Below are positions 1 to 10,744 of a DNA stretch of 64,000 nucleotides, one piece after another. A model generated the notes under the pieces. It worked only from the letters and a program-made list of their open reading frames with translations, ran no database searches and was not told where the DNA came from. Origin of the DNA: Nemania diffusa (Eukaryota; Ascomycota; Sordariomycetes; Xylariales; Xylariaceae); the NCBI GenBank assembly GCA_038501195.1, contig JBBPUQ010000008.1, forward strand, positions 1,592,001 to 1,656,000. The letters run 5' to 3'. Made by a program: the position numbers and the translations under genes. Within the stretch, counting starts at the first letter, position 1. Every line of letters starts with the position of its first letter.

Positions 1-99
1 GCCGAGTTTAATGCTGAGGGCCAGCGTTGGAAGAGTATTGACTGGCATCTCAGGAAGTACAAGAGTTACCGTTCCGGCCAGACGGGCAGAACCGAGTAA
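1..99 (+). CDS. 3' end of an unidentified protein-coding gene, cut by window edge
   Basis: An open frame runs from base 1 to a TAA at 97-99 and reads as a basic, tryptophan-containing tail (…GQRWKSIDWHLRKYK…). It looks like the C-terminus of a forward-strand gene whose body lies left of the window. The family is not recognisable from 32 residues. Only the open frame and its protein-like composition support it. Confidence 0.4.
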   Translation, partial: AEFNAEGQRWKSIDWHLRKYKSYRSGQTGRTE

Positions 100-605
100 A
101 CTGACATGGTCTGGACCTCTTTTGTATGTATATTAAGGATCACTACAGTAGGAATTGAACACTAAGCAAAATCTACTGCGGTATAATGAATGTGTGCCTC
201 CTTTTTTGGCAGAAATGCTAGGTTCTGTTACTGGTGTTAGAAAGGCCTCATAATAATTAAGTAACTAGTCGAGAGCGACTGACAAAAGACGTCTATTATC
301 ACCGAAATGTGTATCAAAAGGTACTCGGGCTGGCTAGATGAACTTCGTGAAGGCCAGTCTACCTGGAATAGATAGTGGCTGTGCTATCTTAAGCAACGTG
401 GGCAGCTTATAGTGGACTTAGTGCTGCTACGTATCGCTAAAATTTAGCTACATAGCGCTAAAATTTTGGTACCTATACTTACCTGGGCAATTACACCATG
501 AATTTTAACAACCCAAGCAGCGACATGTCATCAGGCTTACCTTAGTATTACTTTTCTTGCTTTGCTGGGATTCATTGTAAATTTGAAGGGTAAATTGAGA
601 ATTGC
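100..605. other. Intergenic region, nothing recognised
   Basis: Tail-to-tail spacer between the partial forward gene and the reverse-strand acetyltransferase. It should hold both 3' UTRs. I see no gene, repeat or RNA. Confidence 0.5.
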
Positions 606-1895
606 TCATCCACTGCTAATGATCTCCTTTTCGGTGATTATACTTTGGGTTTTAAGTTCCACCACCTTGTCCCAACCTACTTGTTCCTCGAGAAGAGGGC
701 AGGCCACGAAGAATTTGCTCAAGAGGTCATTGAGTTGCTCACCTTCGAGGAGGAAGCCGTCGTGTCCATCTTCACTTTCCAGAGTAGCAAACGTAGCGTT
801 GGGCATGCCTTCAAACAGCGCAACTTGCTCGCAGAGGGGATAAAGACCATCCGTGGGGATTCCAACGACCAAGGCACGTTGCTGGATCTGCCCCAGGACT
901 TCTTTCATGGCATCCGAGTCGGACAGGCGCGCACAGCGACCACGCGTGATATCATGAGAGTCGATCTTGTCTAGGAGATGGAGATAGCAGTTAGCATCGA
1001 ACCTCTCATTGAACTTGTCACCCTGGTAGCGTAGGTAACTTTGCGCCGAAAACGTGCCGCACTTGTCACGATGATGTTCACCTAGCACCGGTGCACGCTT
1101 GGCTTCGCGAGACGAAGAATCGGTCTTGACATCGACCCGACGTCTTCCAAACCGCTTTTCGAAGGATAGATGCGTCCGATAGGATAACATGGCTGCCATC
1201 CGAGCAGCTCGGAGACCTGCGACGGGAGGGTCGTCCCCGTAACCTCCTCCCCGGTACTTCGCGTCGGCCTTGATGGTGGCGCGCTGGTTCTCTGCCCATG
1301 CTATCGCCCAGGGGCTCTGTCGCGCCGTGGTCGCGATCAGGGCGAGGGAGCGTACGTAGTGGCTTCCGAAGAATGACCACTCTAAGGCTTGCATGCCGCC
1401 CATGCTACCTCCAATCACACAATAGACTGACTGCACGCCTAAAATATCTAGGACTTTCTTCTGGATCCTGCTCTGGACATTAGCCCGAGTGGCTGAGATA
1501 CGAATGGTAAAAAAAAAACAATGACAGAGAACTTACCGAACGTCATCTCGTATAGTGGTCTTGGGAAAGTCATTTCCATATAATGAAGTAGTATTTGGTC
1601 TGGAACACACAGGACTTGACGATCCGTACGGGCTGCCCAGGGCGTTGCAGCAGATGACACAATATCGTGTCGTATCTATCGCTGGTTTCGCCGGACCCGA
1701 TAGTAGAAACGACCACCAGTCGAAACAGTCGGCGCTCCCGGAGAGGGCGTGGCATATTACAATTACGTTTGTGCCCGACGCATTCAGTCTACCTCTGATG
1801 GTGAATGCGACAGTCGCGCCGGCCAAAACTTGTCCTGATTCTAACTCGAACTCATCGAGCGTCGTGTAGAACTGAGTAGGCAGCTTATCCGGCAT
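606..1895 (-). CDS. Homoserine O-acetyltransferase (MetX family, alpha/beta hydrolase)
   Basis: Two exons, 1895-1537 and 1467-606, with a 69 bp intron; 406 aa. It transfers acetyl from acetyl-CoA to L-homoserine, giving O-acetyl-L-homoserine. The sequence shows the family hallmarks: CHALSGSAD and LGSPYGSSSP near the N-terminus, TTIRDDVR before the intron, the nucleophile elbow GGSMGGMQALEW, the Asp in VVGIPTDGLYPL and the His in EDGHDGFLLE, so the Ser-Asp-His triad is complete. The ATG at 1895 is the first in frame; the frame stays open to 1919, so a short upstream exon is possible. In a specialised-metabolite setting such an enzyme supplies the substrate of a PLP gamma-substitution enzyme, and one lies at 17.7 kb. 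A housekeeping methionine role is the alternative. Its intron position is shared with the paralogue at 16-17 kb. Confidence 0.88.
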
Positions 1896-2544
1896 TCCGT
1901 GACGACCATCTACAATCAAAGTTAGCCGAGTACATAAGACGGATGTTTGTACACGTACGACTAGGGTAGCTATGGAAGGATTGGTATAAGTTGTCCATAG
2001 CTATGATGTGTAGAGGTAGAGCGCTCTGAGAGGATGCAAGTGGTGGAAGGCTACTGGGGGTTAACGCAATCGTCTGATCTCAGACTACAATCAAAGACGT
2101 AGCTTGATAATCCCACTCCTAAGTCGGCTATGAGGAGCGGTGTATAAGAATTTCATAAGGATATATGTAAAGACATGATCAGTCACTCCCCCTGAAACGC
2201 CATCTTAGTTCTTGACTTTGCATTGCGAACCGGATGACTACTGACATTTGCGGGGATTCCAGATGTCAAGTTGCTTGCTGCACAGTCAAAATCACGGCTC
2301 TGAATGACTACCTACTGTAAGCTAATATGACCGCGGTAGAAGAATACTAGGAAGGCAGCATGGTCCTTCGCTCAAAGGACGGCCGAAGATCCGGAATGCA
2401 GTCTTGCCGATCACGTCTGCACGATCTACATCGAAGCCTAGCATAATTGCTTACGGCGGGGACTCTGTCGACTTTCTCATTGCCCATTCGTACATTCTAT
2501 AGGGATAATGACTGATCTAATAGGAATATATGCTTCTAGATTGT
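1896..2544. promoter_or_regulatory. Intergenic region with the acetyltransferase promoter
   Basis: About 650 bp between the start of the reverse-strand acetyltransferase and the 3' end of the ABC transporter. It must hold the acetyltransferase promoter. I recognise no specific site or repeat. Confidence 0.4.
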
Positions 2545-5500
2545 CTATCTCTCCGCCGCCCTCCACAGATCACCGAATCGGGTCTGTCCCTCGGCTAGCT
2601 CTCTAGGATTGCCAACTTCAACCACCTTGCCCTTGTCCATGACCACAACTCTATCGAAATCCATTATAAACTGGAGTCTATGGCTTACGGCCAAAATAGT
2701 ATAGTCCCGGAACTCGGCCCTGATGATCATCTGCATGGCATTCTCCGTCTCTCGGTCAACGGATGAAGTCACTTCGTCCAACAAGAGGATCCCTCCCTGC
2801 GCGTCGGGCTGAGCACCCCGAGCTCTGACTCTGCGCCGCAGTATGACATGGGCGAGCGAGAAAAGCTGGCGCTGCCCTTGGGATAACGTGTCAGACCTCA
2901 TAGTGCCTTGCAAGCCGCCACGCTCCTCTATGACCGGCCACAGGCCTACGGTCTCGAGCGCGGCACGGCACTCGGTGGCATCGCCTACTGTGAAAGGGTC
3001 TAGGTTCTGCTGGAAGGTCGAGCCGTCGGGCAGGAAGACGGCGTCCTGAGGCATGGCGATTAAGCGGAGACGTAGGCTGTGGCGGTCTATGCGATGCAGG
3101 GGGACATCGTCAATAGATGCGCTCGCAGAGGTCGCGGAGGTCGGATCAAGCAGTTTGAGTAGGAGCGCAAGCATGCTGGACTTGCCACTACCTGTACGGC
3201 CACAAATAGCGACCTTCTCGCCTGGCGCGATGGAGAGGTGGATATTGTTAAGGGCAAGATTTAGCTCTTGGCCGGGCGTTTCCTCGCTGATACGTTATCG
3301 AGTTAGTATAATACATACACATCTTAAATACTTTTCGGGTAAGAGTAAGGGCGTGGCAAAAACTCACTCGTAGCTTGCCGAGACCCCTTGAAGCTCAATC
3401 TGACCCTTCGAAGGCCAATTTTCTGCGGGGATGAGTTCTTCTTCCTCTTTATCCTCGGGCTCGACCGATTCGTTGAATGTTCGTAGTCTTCCTATCGCAC
3501 CTATAGAGGTTTCTAGTTTCGTCCATTGCATTACGACACTAGAAAGGCTGTCCCCAAAGCTCATCAGTGAGACCAATGAAGCACCCGCAAATCCCGAGTT
3601 TGACCGTAACTGCAATGACAGGGTTACTAGCACAACTGCTAGGGCTGCGACCACAATATTAAGCACCTGTAATGTTGTAAGCATGGAATCCCGTGATCCT
3701 GTATAGCTGATACCCCTGAGGCGAACAAATTACAGTAATCTAGTACTTACCAGTGTGAGCCATTGTTGAGCGATATAGAGAAGATAAAATGGACGCTGCG
3801 AAGCATCGAGTAGCTCAATGCTTTTATCGCGATTCTCTGAGACGAAATTGAAGGCCCGGAGTGTAACAATGCCCCTGATAGTATCGATGAAATGGGTGCT
3901 AGAGGAAAGGAGATTAATACAAGTTTCAGAGAGGTACTTGAGGACGCGCAGTTAACTCACTATAGAGGACTCTTGGTTTCAAGGTCTAAGATTCTCAATT
4001 GCCGAGAAGTGCGAAGGTAAAACTTCTGGATAAGCCACATGATGGCGAGTAGGAATGGGTAACTAATGGCAATATAGGGTGAAGCCGTCACTATCACTGC
4101 AGCTTGCCCAATCGCCATGGCAATATTGATCAGAGCATTGAGCAAAGCATTTGGCAATTCAGTGTCGACGAGATTGAGATCCTGAGAGAACAGATTGGTT
4201 ACTACACCCTGATCGGTCTTAGTAAAAAATCGTAACGGGGCTCGCATCAGAGTACGCAAGATCTCGCTATGCAGATTAGCCCCTGACTTCCTGATCGCAG
4301 TCACCCATATCAGCCAGCCGAGAACCACCAAAGAAACAAGAGCGAGGGCCTGTAACAGGGAATAGATCCCTATATAGTAGCTTGATGAATGCACCGGGTG
4401 TGGGCTGACGACATCTGCGCTCCAGTACTTGAGCCAAATGGTTGGGAAGTTATAGAAGAAGCCGTAAAGGACCGCCCACCAAAGCAACGACCCGGCAAGG
4501 AAGAAGCCCATGCTCCTGAAATAGTGCTTGTATACTGTCCAGTCTCCTAATTGCCGTGCGGACGCCAATGATTTAGGCATTTCGAAAGTCGGCGCAATTA
4601 CAGGTGCAACTTCGAGGGTCTCGGCGTCTTTGGAATTATCCCCAGCAATGGAACTATCGCTGTCGGAAGTAGCTCCGGTCATCCTGCTGAGACCAAGACC
4701 GTGAACGTAGTTCCCATTAGATGCCAATTGCTCGAAACTGCCCTGCTCGACAACAGAACCGTCGCTGCTCAAGACGATGATATGGTTTGCAAAAGGTAGA
4801 TGTCGAACGGAGTGCGTGCAGAGCACCGCGGTAGCTTGACGTCGCTGGATGATACCTCCTGGCCCGAAAACTCGGTTAAAGACTTGTTCTTCTGTATCAG
4901 CATCAAGCCCGCTGAAAACATCGTCGAAGAAGAGTAGATTTGATTGCAGGTATAAAGCCCGGGCAAGCGATATTCGCTGCTTCTGTCCTCCAGAGAGTGT
5001 AATCCCATTACTACCGATATTAGTTTCGTCTCTAAGTGGCAACGTGTCAAAGTCGACTTTCAACATCGTAGCGTTGATAACCTCGGCATATCTGTTCGGA
5101 TTGAATGCTGAAAACCCGAGAATGTTTTCTCGGATCGTTGAGTTCGACAAGAAAGGAGTTTGGTCGCAGTAGGCAATCCGGCCAATATGAGTACTCATGG
5201 TGATACTACCCTGACTGAAGGGGATTTCACCTAGTCTGGTACACAGAAATAACTATGTGTTAGTTAAGCGCAACTCGAGACGAAGAAATAGACTATAGAC
5301 GATCTCGCAAATTCTAAGTAAAGGGGTGTATATGTACGCTAATCGAAAAGCTTTAGGAAGGGTTGAGAAAGGCAGCATAAGACGGGGAGTATACAGCTTT
5401 TTGGATACGCACATGGATCTGATCAGAGTAGATTTCCCAGATGCAATAGGACCGACGACAATTGTCAGAGCCGAGTGAGGAATATTCAAGTTAATATCAT

Positions 5501-7493
5501 GCAGTACTGGTGTATTCTCCTCCCAGCCAAATCTACCACCGCTGACAGTAACTGAGGGACTAGAATAAACTGGCTGCGGCCCGTCAGAGACGGGCGTAAT
5601 ACCAACATTCATCGAAGTCTTCTCCGTTGAGCTCATATCCGAGCTCAGATCGGAGCTCGATTGGATCATCCGAACATCTTGACGAGGTTGAGTCTCTAAG
5701 AATTCTTGGATACGACCTATGCATGCTAGAGCCGATGCCGCCAGCTGGACAGTCTTGATGACCTCGGTAAGAGGGGTCGCTAGAAGGACTAGATAAGAGT
5801 ACGAGGTGAAAAGAGTAGTCGTATCCAGAGTGTGCTGAGCAAAGGCGAAAGTGACGACGGGTGAAATGAAAAGGGGGCCAAAGGCCAACGCGGTAGTGCT
5901 GAGATTCAGTTGTCGAAGTCGACTACCTGCCTTTAACTCGTCGACTCGGAGGCTCTGGATAAAGTCTCCAATAGGGCCAGCCAAACCTGCCAATTTTATG
6001 TTCTTCATACCTGCTATCACGGTGGAAGTGAGACCAACACGTTTCTGGACGCGTGCCATCCATCTCCTCTGTGCATTGCCGGTGAATTTGACGACTATCG
6101 AGATAGCTACGAAACTGAGAGCCACGACCACAAGCGGTGCAGCAAATGCAGCGCCGAGCTTTAGGTATAGTAGGTAGCTAGCTATAGCAACTTCGATGTT
6201 CCCTGCCCAGGCCTCTGGAAGTATATTCGGGTCAGTAGGGGGTCGCTCTCGCTTACGATATCTAATTCGTCCTTACTTACCGTGTAGTGTGGAGAATCCA
6301 ATGACAATGCGTTCAATATCAACGCTCATGAGGGTGATAGCCGCACTCGCATCTCCAGGACCGGCCTGCGCCTCAGTAGCTTTCGTATAAATCGCCGTTA
6401 CCAAAATGCCACGGGCCATAATAAGCGTCCTGTAGTGAAAATACCAGTATAGAGCAGTCGACACAGCGATTCCAGCGTATATGAGCGCAGTAGCTCCTAT
6501 GAGGCCGTATCCAGCATTGACCGAAGCGTGGGTGATGGGCTGAGATAGGAGATCGAGAATTTTATTGATCATAAAGGGCTGGGAGAATCTGAAGGCAGTT
6601 AAAAGGAGCCGAGGTATAACGACAAGCAGAATCGGAACTTGTAGCGTTCGGGTCAACGCCTTTGTCAGTGCATATTTGTCGCCTTTCATCTTGGAGTATA
6701 CGGCATATTTTTGGAAACGGTTGAATAGAGTTGCGCCAGCCATTCCGCGATCGAGGGGGTAGAGATCCTTCAAATCCATCATCTGCCGATACCCCGTGAG
6801 AAAAACCCTGTTCAGCCAGAAGAACACTCCCAGACTGTATATACTGCTAGTTTCTTCGGGACTGCAAGGTTCTTTGGTTTCTAGCCACTTCGTCTTCGGT
6901 TGGGCTTCGAGGAGAAGTATCACGGCCTTGATCGACATGGACGTAGTGAAGACGGCGGCATACGCCAGCTCAGGCTGCGTCCTGGCGGCCAGCCAGTACG
7001 TGCGAGTCTGAGCAGCATCGAAAAGGAGCGTAGGGAATAAGTAAATGCTCAATAGCACAGAGGGCCGGGCTACTCGGGAATGATCGAATATGGACAGTGG
7101 CACCATGCATAGTGCCGCGGCGAATTCTAGAGTGGTAGAGGCGATGGTTAAAGATGTTATTTCGAGTGATCTTATTGAAGCTAGTATAAGAAGTACGAGC
7201 TCGAGTACGGCGAGGATTCCAATTGCTACCTATCAAGTCGCATTAGAGAAGAGAGCAGGAGATAGACGATTATCATAGATAGTTACAAGCTTAAGAAAAC
7301 GCAACTTCGGCGCATGCACTATCGAGGGCTTCCGGATCAGCAGCGCAATTCTCCATGTGGCCAAGATGATGAAGAGCGCGGCGGGTACAACAGAGAAGAA
7401 CAGCAATTCAAACTTGACGGTAAAATCGAAGTTATCACGACATCCGGAAACTCCCGGCCCAAAGGAGTTGTCATCGTTGCACGTCGAGAACAT
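2545..7493 (-). CDS. ABCC-type (MRP-like) full ABC transporter
   Basis: Seven exons: 7493-7287, 7229-6281, 6214-5413, 5235-3961, 3898-3751, 3666-3368, 3286-2545; introns 57-177 bp; 1473 aa with no frame break. The order is TMD0-TMD1-NBD1-TMD2-NBD2, the full-length fungal multidrug-resistance-protein layout. NBD1 has Walker A GPIASGKST (about residue 645), signature LSGGQKQR and Walker B LLFFDDVFSGLD, where Asp replaces the catalytic Glu as is usual for the degenerate site of this family. NBD2 has Walker A GRTGSGKSS (about 1260), signature LSQGQRQ and Walker B ILLLDEVTSSVD with the Glu present. The N-terminus (MFSTCNDDNSFGP…) is typical of the fungal group. The probable role is efflux of the cluster product or of a conjugate across plasma or vacuolar membrane. 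It is encoded between the acetyltransferase and the ATP-grasp genes, all on the same strand. Confidence 0.93.
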
Positions 7494-8043
7494 GGTTAGC
7501 CGTCAGGAATTCTATCTGTAATTCATTGTTGGCGAAAATACGCTGTATAGAATATTATACTGTCGGATCATTTCTGAGTGTGCAAGCTGCCACCTTTTTC
7601 TTCCCCCTTTCCTCTCCGCCTTTACGTACTAACAAATAATCTGACCAAGTACCTGTCTAATGTTAGTTACTCAACATGCCACCTCGGCCATCCTAGGTGG
7701 ATTGAGAAACCCCCCTGTGATGACGTGCGGGATAATATCATCCACATCTAGTCAGTGCGGCTCTTACAAAAGTTGCGATCAAGCGATTTTGTAACACTGT
7801 CAGCCACACTTTTTCCTGTCATAGTAAAAACGACGCCGTTGCCTGGTCAGCAGAGAGTAGACTCAGTAGAATAACTGTATATTCTGTACAAGATCCGCAT
7901 CGCCGCCAGATACTAACTGCTTGCTAGGTTCTTGACCTCGCATTAGCTCGCTGCACGGTCACAACCAGGGGCACGAGGCAAGGATACCTACGAGGATCGC
8001 CGCCTAGACACCCCGGCGGCCCCCACCCAACCAGCCGCCTCCC
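7494..8043. promoter_or_regulatory. ABC transporter promoter / ATP-grasp 3' region
   Basis: A 550 bp spacer holding the promoter of the ABC gene and the 3' end of the next gene. There are pyrimidine-rich tracts at about 7590-7620. No recognised site. Confidence 0.4.
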
Positions 8044-10023
8044 CTACTCTAGCTGAATGCACATCTTGTGCCTCGCAACGGCGATCTTCTCCAGCACCTC
8101 GCGCCGGCTGTCCCTAGACCGCAGCAGCAGAAACCCCAGCCCCGGGTGCGGCACCTTCTCGATCGGCGGCACCACGGCGCCGGCGGGCCACAGCAGCCAC
8201 TCGTTGGCGCGGTACTCCTCGAGCCCGAACGCGTCGAGCCCCAGAGACCGCGGCATGCGCCCGCCGCTCGCAGGCCCGAACAGCCGCAGCGGCGTCCAGG
8301 CGTAGTGGTACAGCGGGCGGTCGCGGAACCCGTGGGCCAGGGCGCGGAAGCGCGCCGCGTCGCCCGTGATCTGCATCAGCTGCAGCGCGTAGTAGCTCAT
8401 GCCGTTGACGTAGGACGACGCCGTGAGGTCCGGGTTGCCGGGCGGGCGCAGGTTGACCTCGAGCAGGAACGTCTTCGGACCGTCGCCGCCGTCGCCGGGT
8501 CGTGGCCGCAGAGAGTGCACGCCGTCGGCGTCGACGTGCCACTCGACGGCCGAGTTGTGCACGCGCGCCTCGGCGTGCACGACGCCGCTGCGGATGCCGA
8601 GCTGCCGCGTGATGGCGAGCACGTCGCGCTGCAGCATGTCGATCTCGGCGCGCGGCAGCCCGGACGGGTACACGGAGCCCACCCAGCCCATCTCGCCCGG
8701 CTCCGCGCGGGCGGCCGTGGCGGCCGAGGCGGTCGGGAGGTCGGCGGCGCAGGGGAAGCTGTCGCAGACCTCGGCGGCGAGGAGCTCGTCGTCCCAGAGC
8801 ACGAGGTTCACGTCTACCTCGGGGCCCTCGCAGTACGTCTCGACGACGACGCGCGCCGCGCCCATCTCAAGCCCGAGGAGGCCCTCTTGCCGCTCGAGGG
8901 AGGAGAAGGCGAAGCGCAGCGCGTCGGCGAGCTCGGTTTCGTTGCGGACTTTGCTAGCGCCGAGGGAGCCGTGGCCGTGTGTGGGCTTTACGACGAGGGG
9001 GTATGTCAGGGGCTCGGACCTGTTCTTTAACGTGGGTAGGAATGTCTCTAGACTATCTACCTTGATGGCTGTGGGCACTGGGCATAGCCGTCGGGTCTCG
9101 AACTTGTCGGTCGCGCGTCGGTATGAGTCGGACGGTGTGGTAGGAAGGCCGAGCATCTCAGCAGCGCGTGCGACGCTCGGTAGGTAGGCTTCGACGGTTG
9201 ACATGACGCCGTGAACTTCATAGGGTAGACTGCGAATAGTTTCGCAAATGCGGTCGGGCAATTCTTCTAACGTGAACCCATCAAAGGGTACGAAATGCTC
9301 CCTCAGGGGCGCACCTGTTCCAGCCGGATCCTCCATCCAGTGACCCGGTTTGTCTAGGACGACGACAGAGACTCCGCATCCTCTGGTCGTGGCATAAAAG
9401 ATCTGGGCCATCGACTCCCTGCGCGCCTCGCCAACCATGACGATCCGGCTTAGCTTGACGGGTGTAGGGACCGTCCAAGGCCACCACAAGCGAGTGTCGA
9501 ATGCATCGTCTATGGCTTTGGGTTTTGTGCCGCTGCTTGCTACTACCACCCCGACGGTCTGTTGGAGGAGGTTGAGGAAATCGCGAGCACTTCCCTTGGT
9601 AATGCCATCACTATGTTTAGGGATGGTACAGTGCTGGCCTGGGGTGACGAATCCCTCAGCCCTCAGAGCGAAAGGACAGCTGCGGAACATGTCCTCGACG
9701 AAGTCCCCCCTCACGATATATCCGTCTTCTGCGGGTAGGATAAAGGTAATTGGCCCAACCTTCGGGGTGCTGGCGACTACCTCCCATATCAGGGACAAGC
9801 CCCGACAAGGAGCATCAACCTTTACCTGCTCCGAGGTAGGGAGAGCATCACCCAACCGAGAAATGGTTGAGCCAACCGCTAGATCACCATTCTTGACGCC
9901 CGTCGGCCGCGTTGAGGAGATGGACTGGATGGTGAAATTGAGGATGTTGCGTGCGTATTTACTAGTCGAAACTGTGTCCTCAGTTCGTCCCCACGTTGCC
10001 TGTATAACCACTGTACCTGACAT
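8044..10023 (-). CDS. ATP-grasp carboxylate-amine ligase, copy 1
   Basis: Single exon, 659 aa, from ATG at 10023; upstream in-frame codons start with TTG, so they are not used. The family activates a carboxylate as acyl-phosphate with ATP and joins it to an amine, making an amide or peptide bond. C-terminal ATP-grasp features are visible: YPLVVKPTHGHGSLG (nucleotide-binding loop), ETYCEGPEVDVNLVL (central strand) and the metal-ligand segment FLLEVNLRPPG with Glu and Asn. The N-terminal 200 residues are poorly conserved. It is a diverged paralogue of the 659 aa protein encoded just upstream at 10.7-12.8 kb. The 3' half (8044 to about 9000) is markedly richer in G+C than the 5' half. The substrate cannot be read; homology to carnosine-synthase-like dipeptide ligases is an inference. 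Confidence 0.88.
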   Translation of the reverse strand: MSGTVVIQATWGRTEDTVSTSKYARNILNFTIQSISSTRPTGVKNGDLAVGSTISRLGDALPTSEQVKVDAPCRGLSLIWEVVASTPKVGPITFILPAEDGYIVRGDFVEDMFRSCPFALRAEGFVTPGQHCTIPKHSDGITKGSARDFLNLLQQTVGVVVASSGTKPKAIDDAFDTRLWWPWTVPTPVKLSRIVMVGEARRESMAQIFYATTRGCGVSVVVLDKPGHWMEDPAGTGAPLREHFVPFDGFTLEELPDRICETIRSLPYEVHGVMSTVEAYLPSVARAAEMLGLPTTPSDSYRRATDKFETRRLCPVPTAIKVDSLETFLPTLKNRSEPLTYPLVVKPTHGHGSLGASKVRNETELADALRFAFSSLERQEGLLGLEMGAARVVVETYCEGPEVDVNLVLWDDELLAAEVCDSFPCAADLPTASAATAARAEPGEMGWVGSVYPSGLPRAEIDMLQRDVLAITRQLGIRSGVVHAEARVHNSAVEWHVDADGVHSLRPRPGDGGDGPKTFLLEVNLRPPGNPDLTASSYVNGMSYYALQLMQITGDAARFRALAHGFRDRPLYHYAWTPLRLFGPASGGRMPRSLGLDAFGLEEYRANEWLLWPAGAVVPPIEKVPHPGLGFLLLRSRDSRREVLEKIAVARHKMCIQLE

Positions 10024-10744
10024 GTTAGTCTTTTCTATCAAGTAGCTATGATTCGAGTCTCTTCTGTACCTGTAGAGTCCTCTGATCTCAGCTCAATTCC
10101 ATGACTATACGGTCGCGCGGATCGGTTGTCGAGCCCCATCTTGGACATACGAGGTAATTATGGTTAGGGAGGGACTCGGAGAACCAGCAGAGAGAGTGGC
10201 GCTGGGAAATGTTCGAGTATATAGCCCCATCCTTAACTGATAACCTGGGACTAAGTTTCTACATCTCATTATCCTATGCTATAATACCAGTGCGGCGTAC
10301 AGCTGCTGACATGGAAAGTGCATGATGTCCTATGCAGAGTCAAGCAGCATGCGGGGCTTTGGACCAATGAGCCATGGTGGTGACAAGGACAATATGGCCG
10401 CACCCTAAACTGGCGTTCAAGCAGCAATGGAAGTTCCGCTGGTTGAAGCTACTGGCGGTCAATATGATTCAAGACTGCGTTTAGATTAGGTAGTTTGGCT
10501 GTCTCGTCAGAGATGTGTACCGCGCACGTTTTATTCAGGGGTCTGCACAGCTTAGGTGGATATTGGTTCTCGAGTTGGCGCTTCGTCAAGTGGTTGAACC
10601 CCTCTCCTTATCTACTGCACTCCTATTAAGCCGAAGGGTGGATCGAATCATATATGGGTAGAATAGAAGATAGTATACGAATGAACTGGTTGGAGAACGT
10701 AGATTTGGATTATAATCCTAAAATGATCTCGTCGCTATAGTAGT
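10024..10744. promoter_or_regulatory. Promoter region of ATP-grasp copy 1
   Basis: A 720 bp spacer between two same-strand ATP-grasp genes. It contains the promoter of copy 1 and the 3' UTR of copy 2. Nothing specific seen. Confidence 0.4.

Noticed and set aside
8068..9187. Long forward open frames (up to 320 codons) opposite ATP-grasp copy 1
   Set aside because: They are antisense shadows caused by high GC. The reverse frame carries the ATP-grasp motifs, while the forward translations are Arg/Ala-rich without family features.
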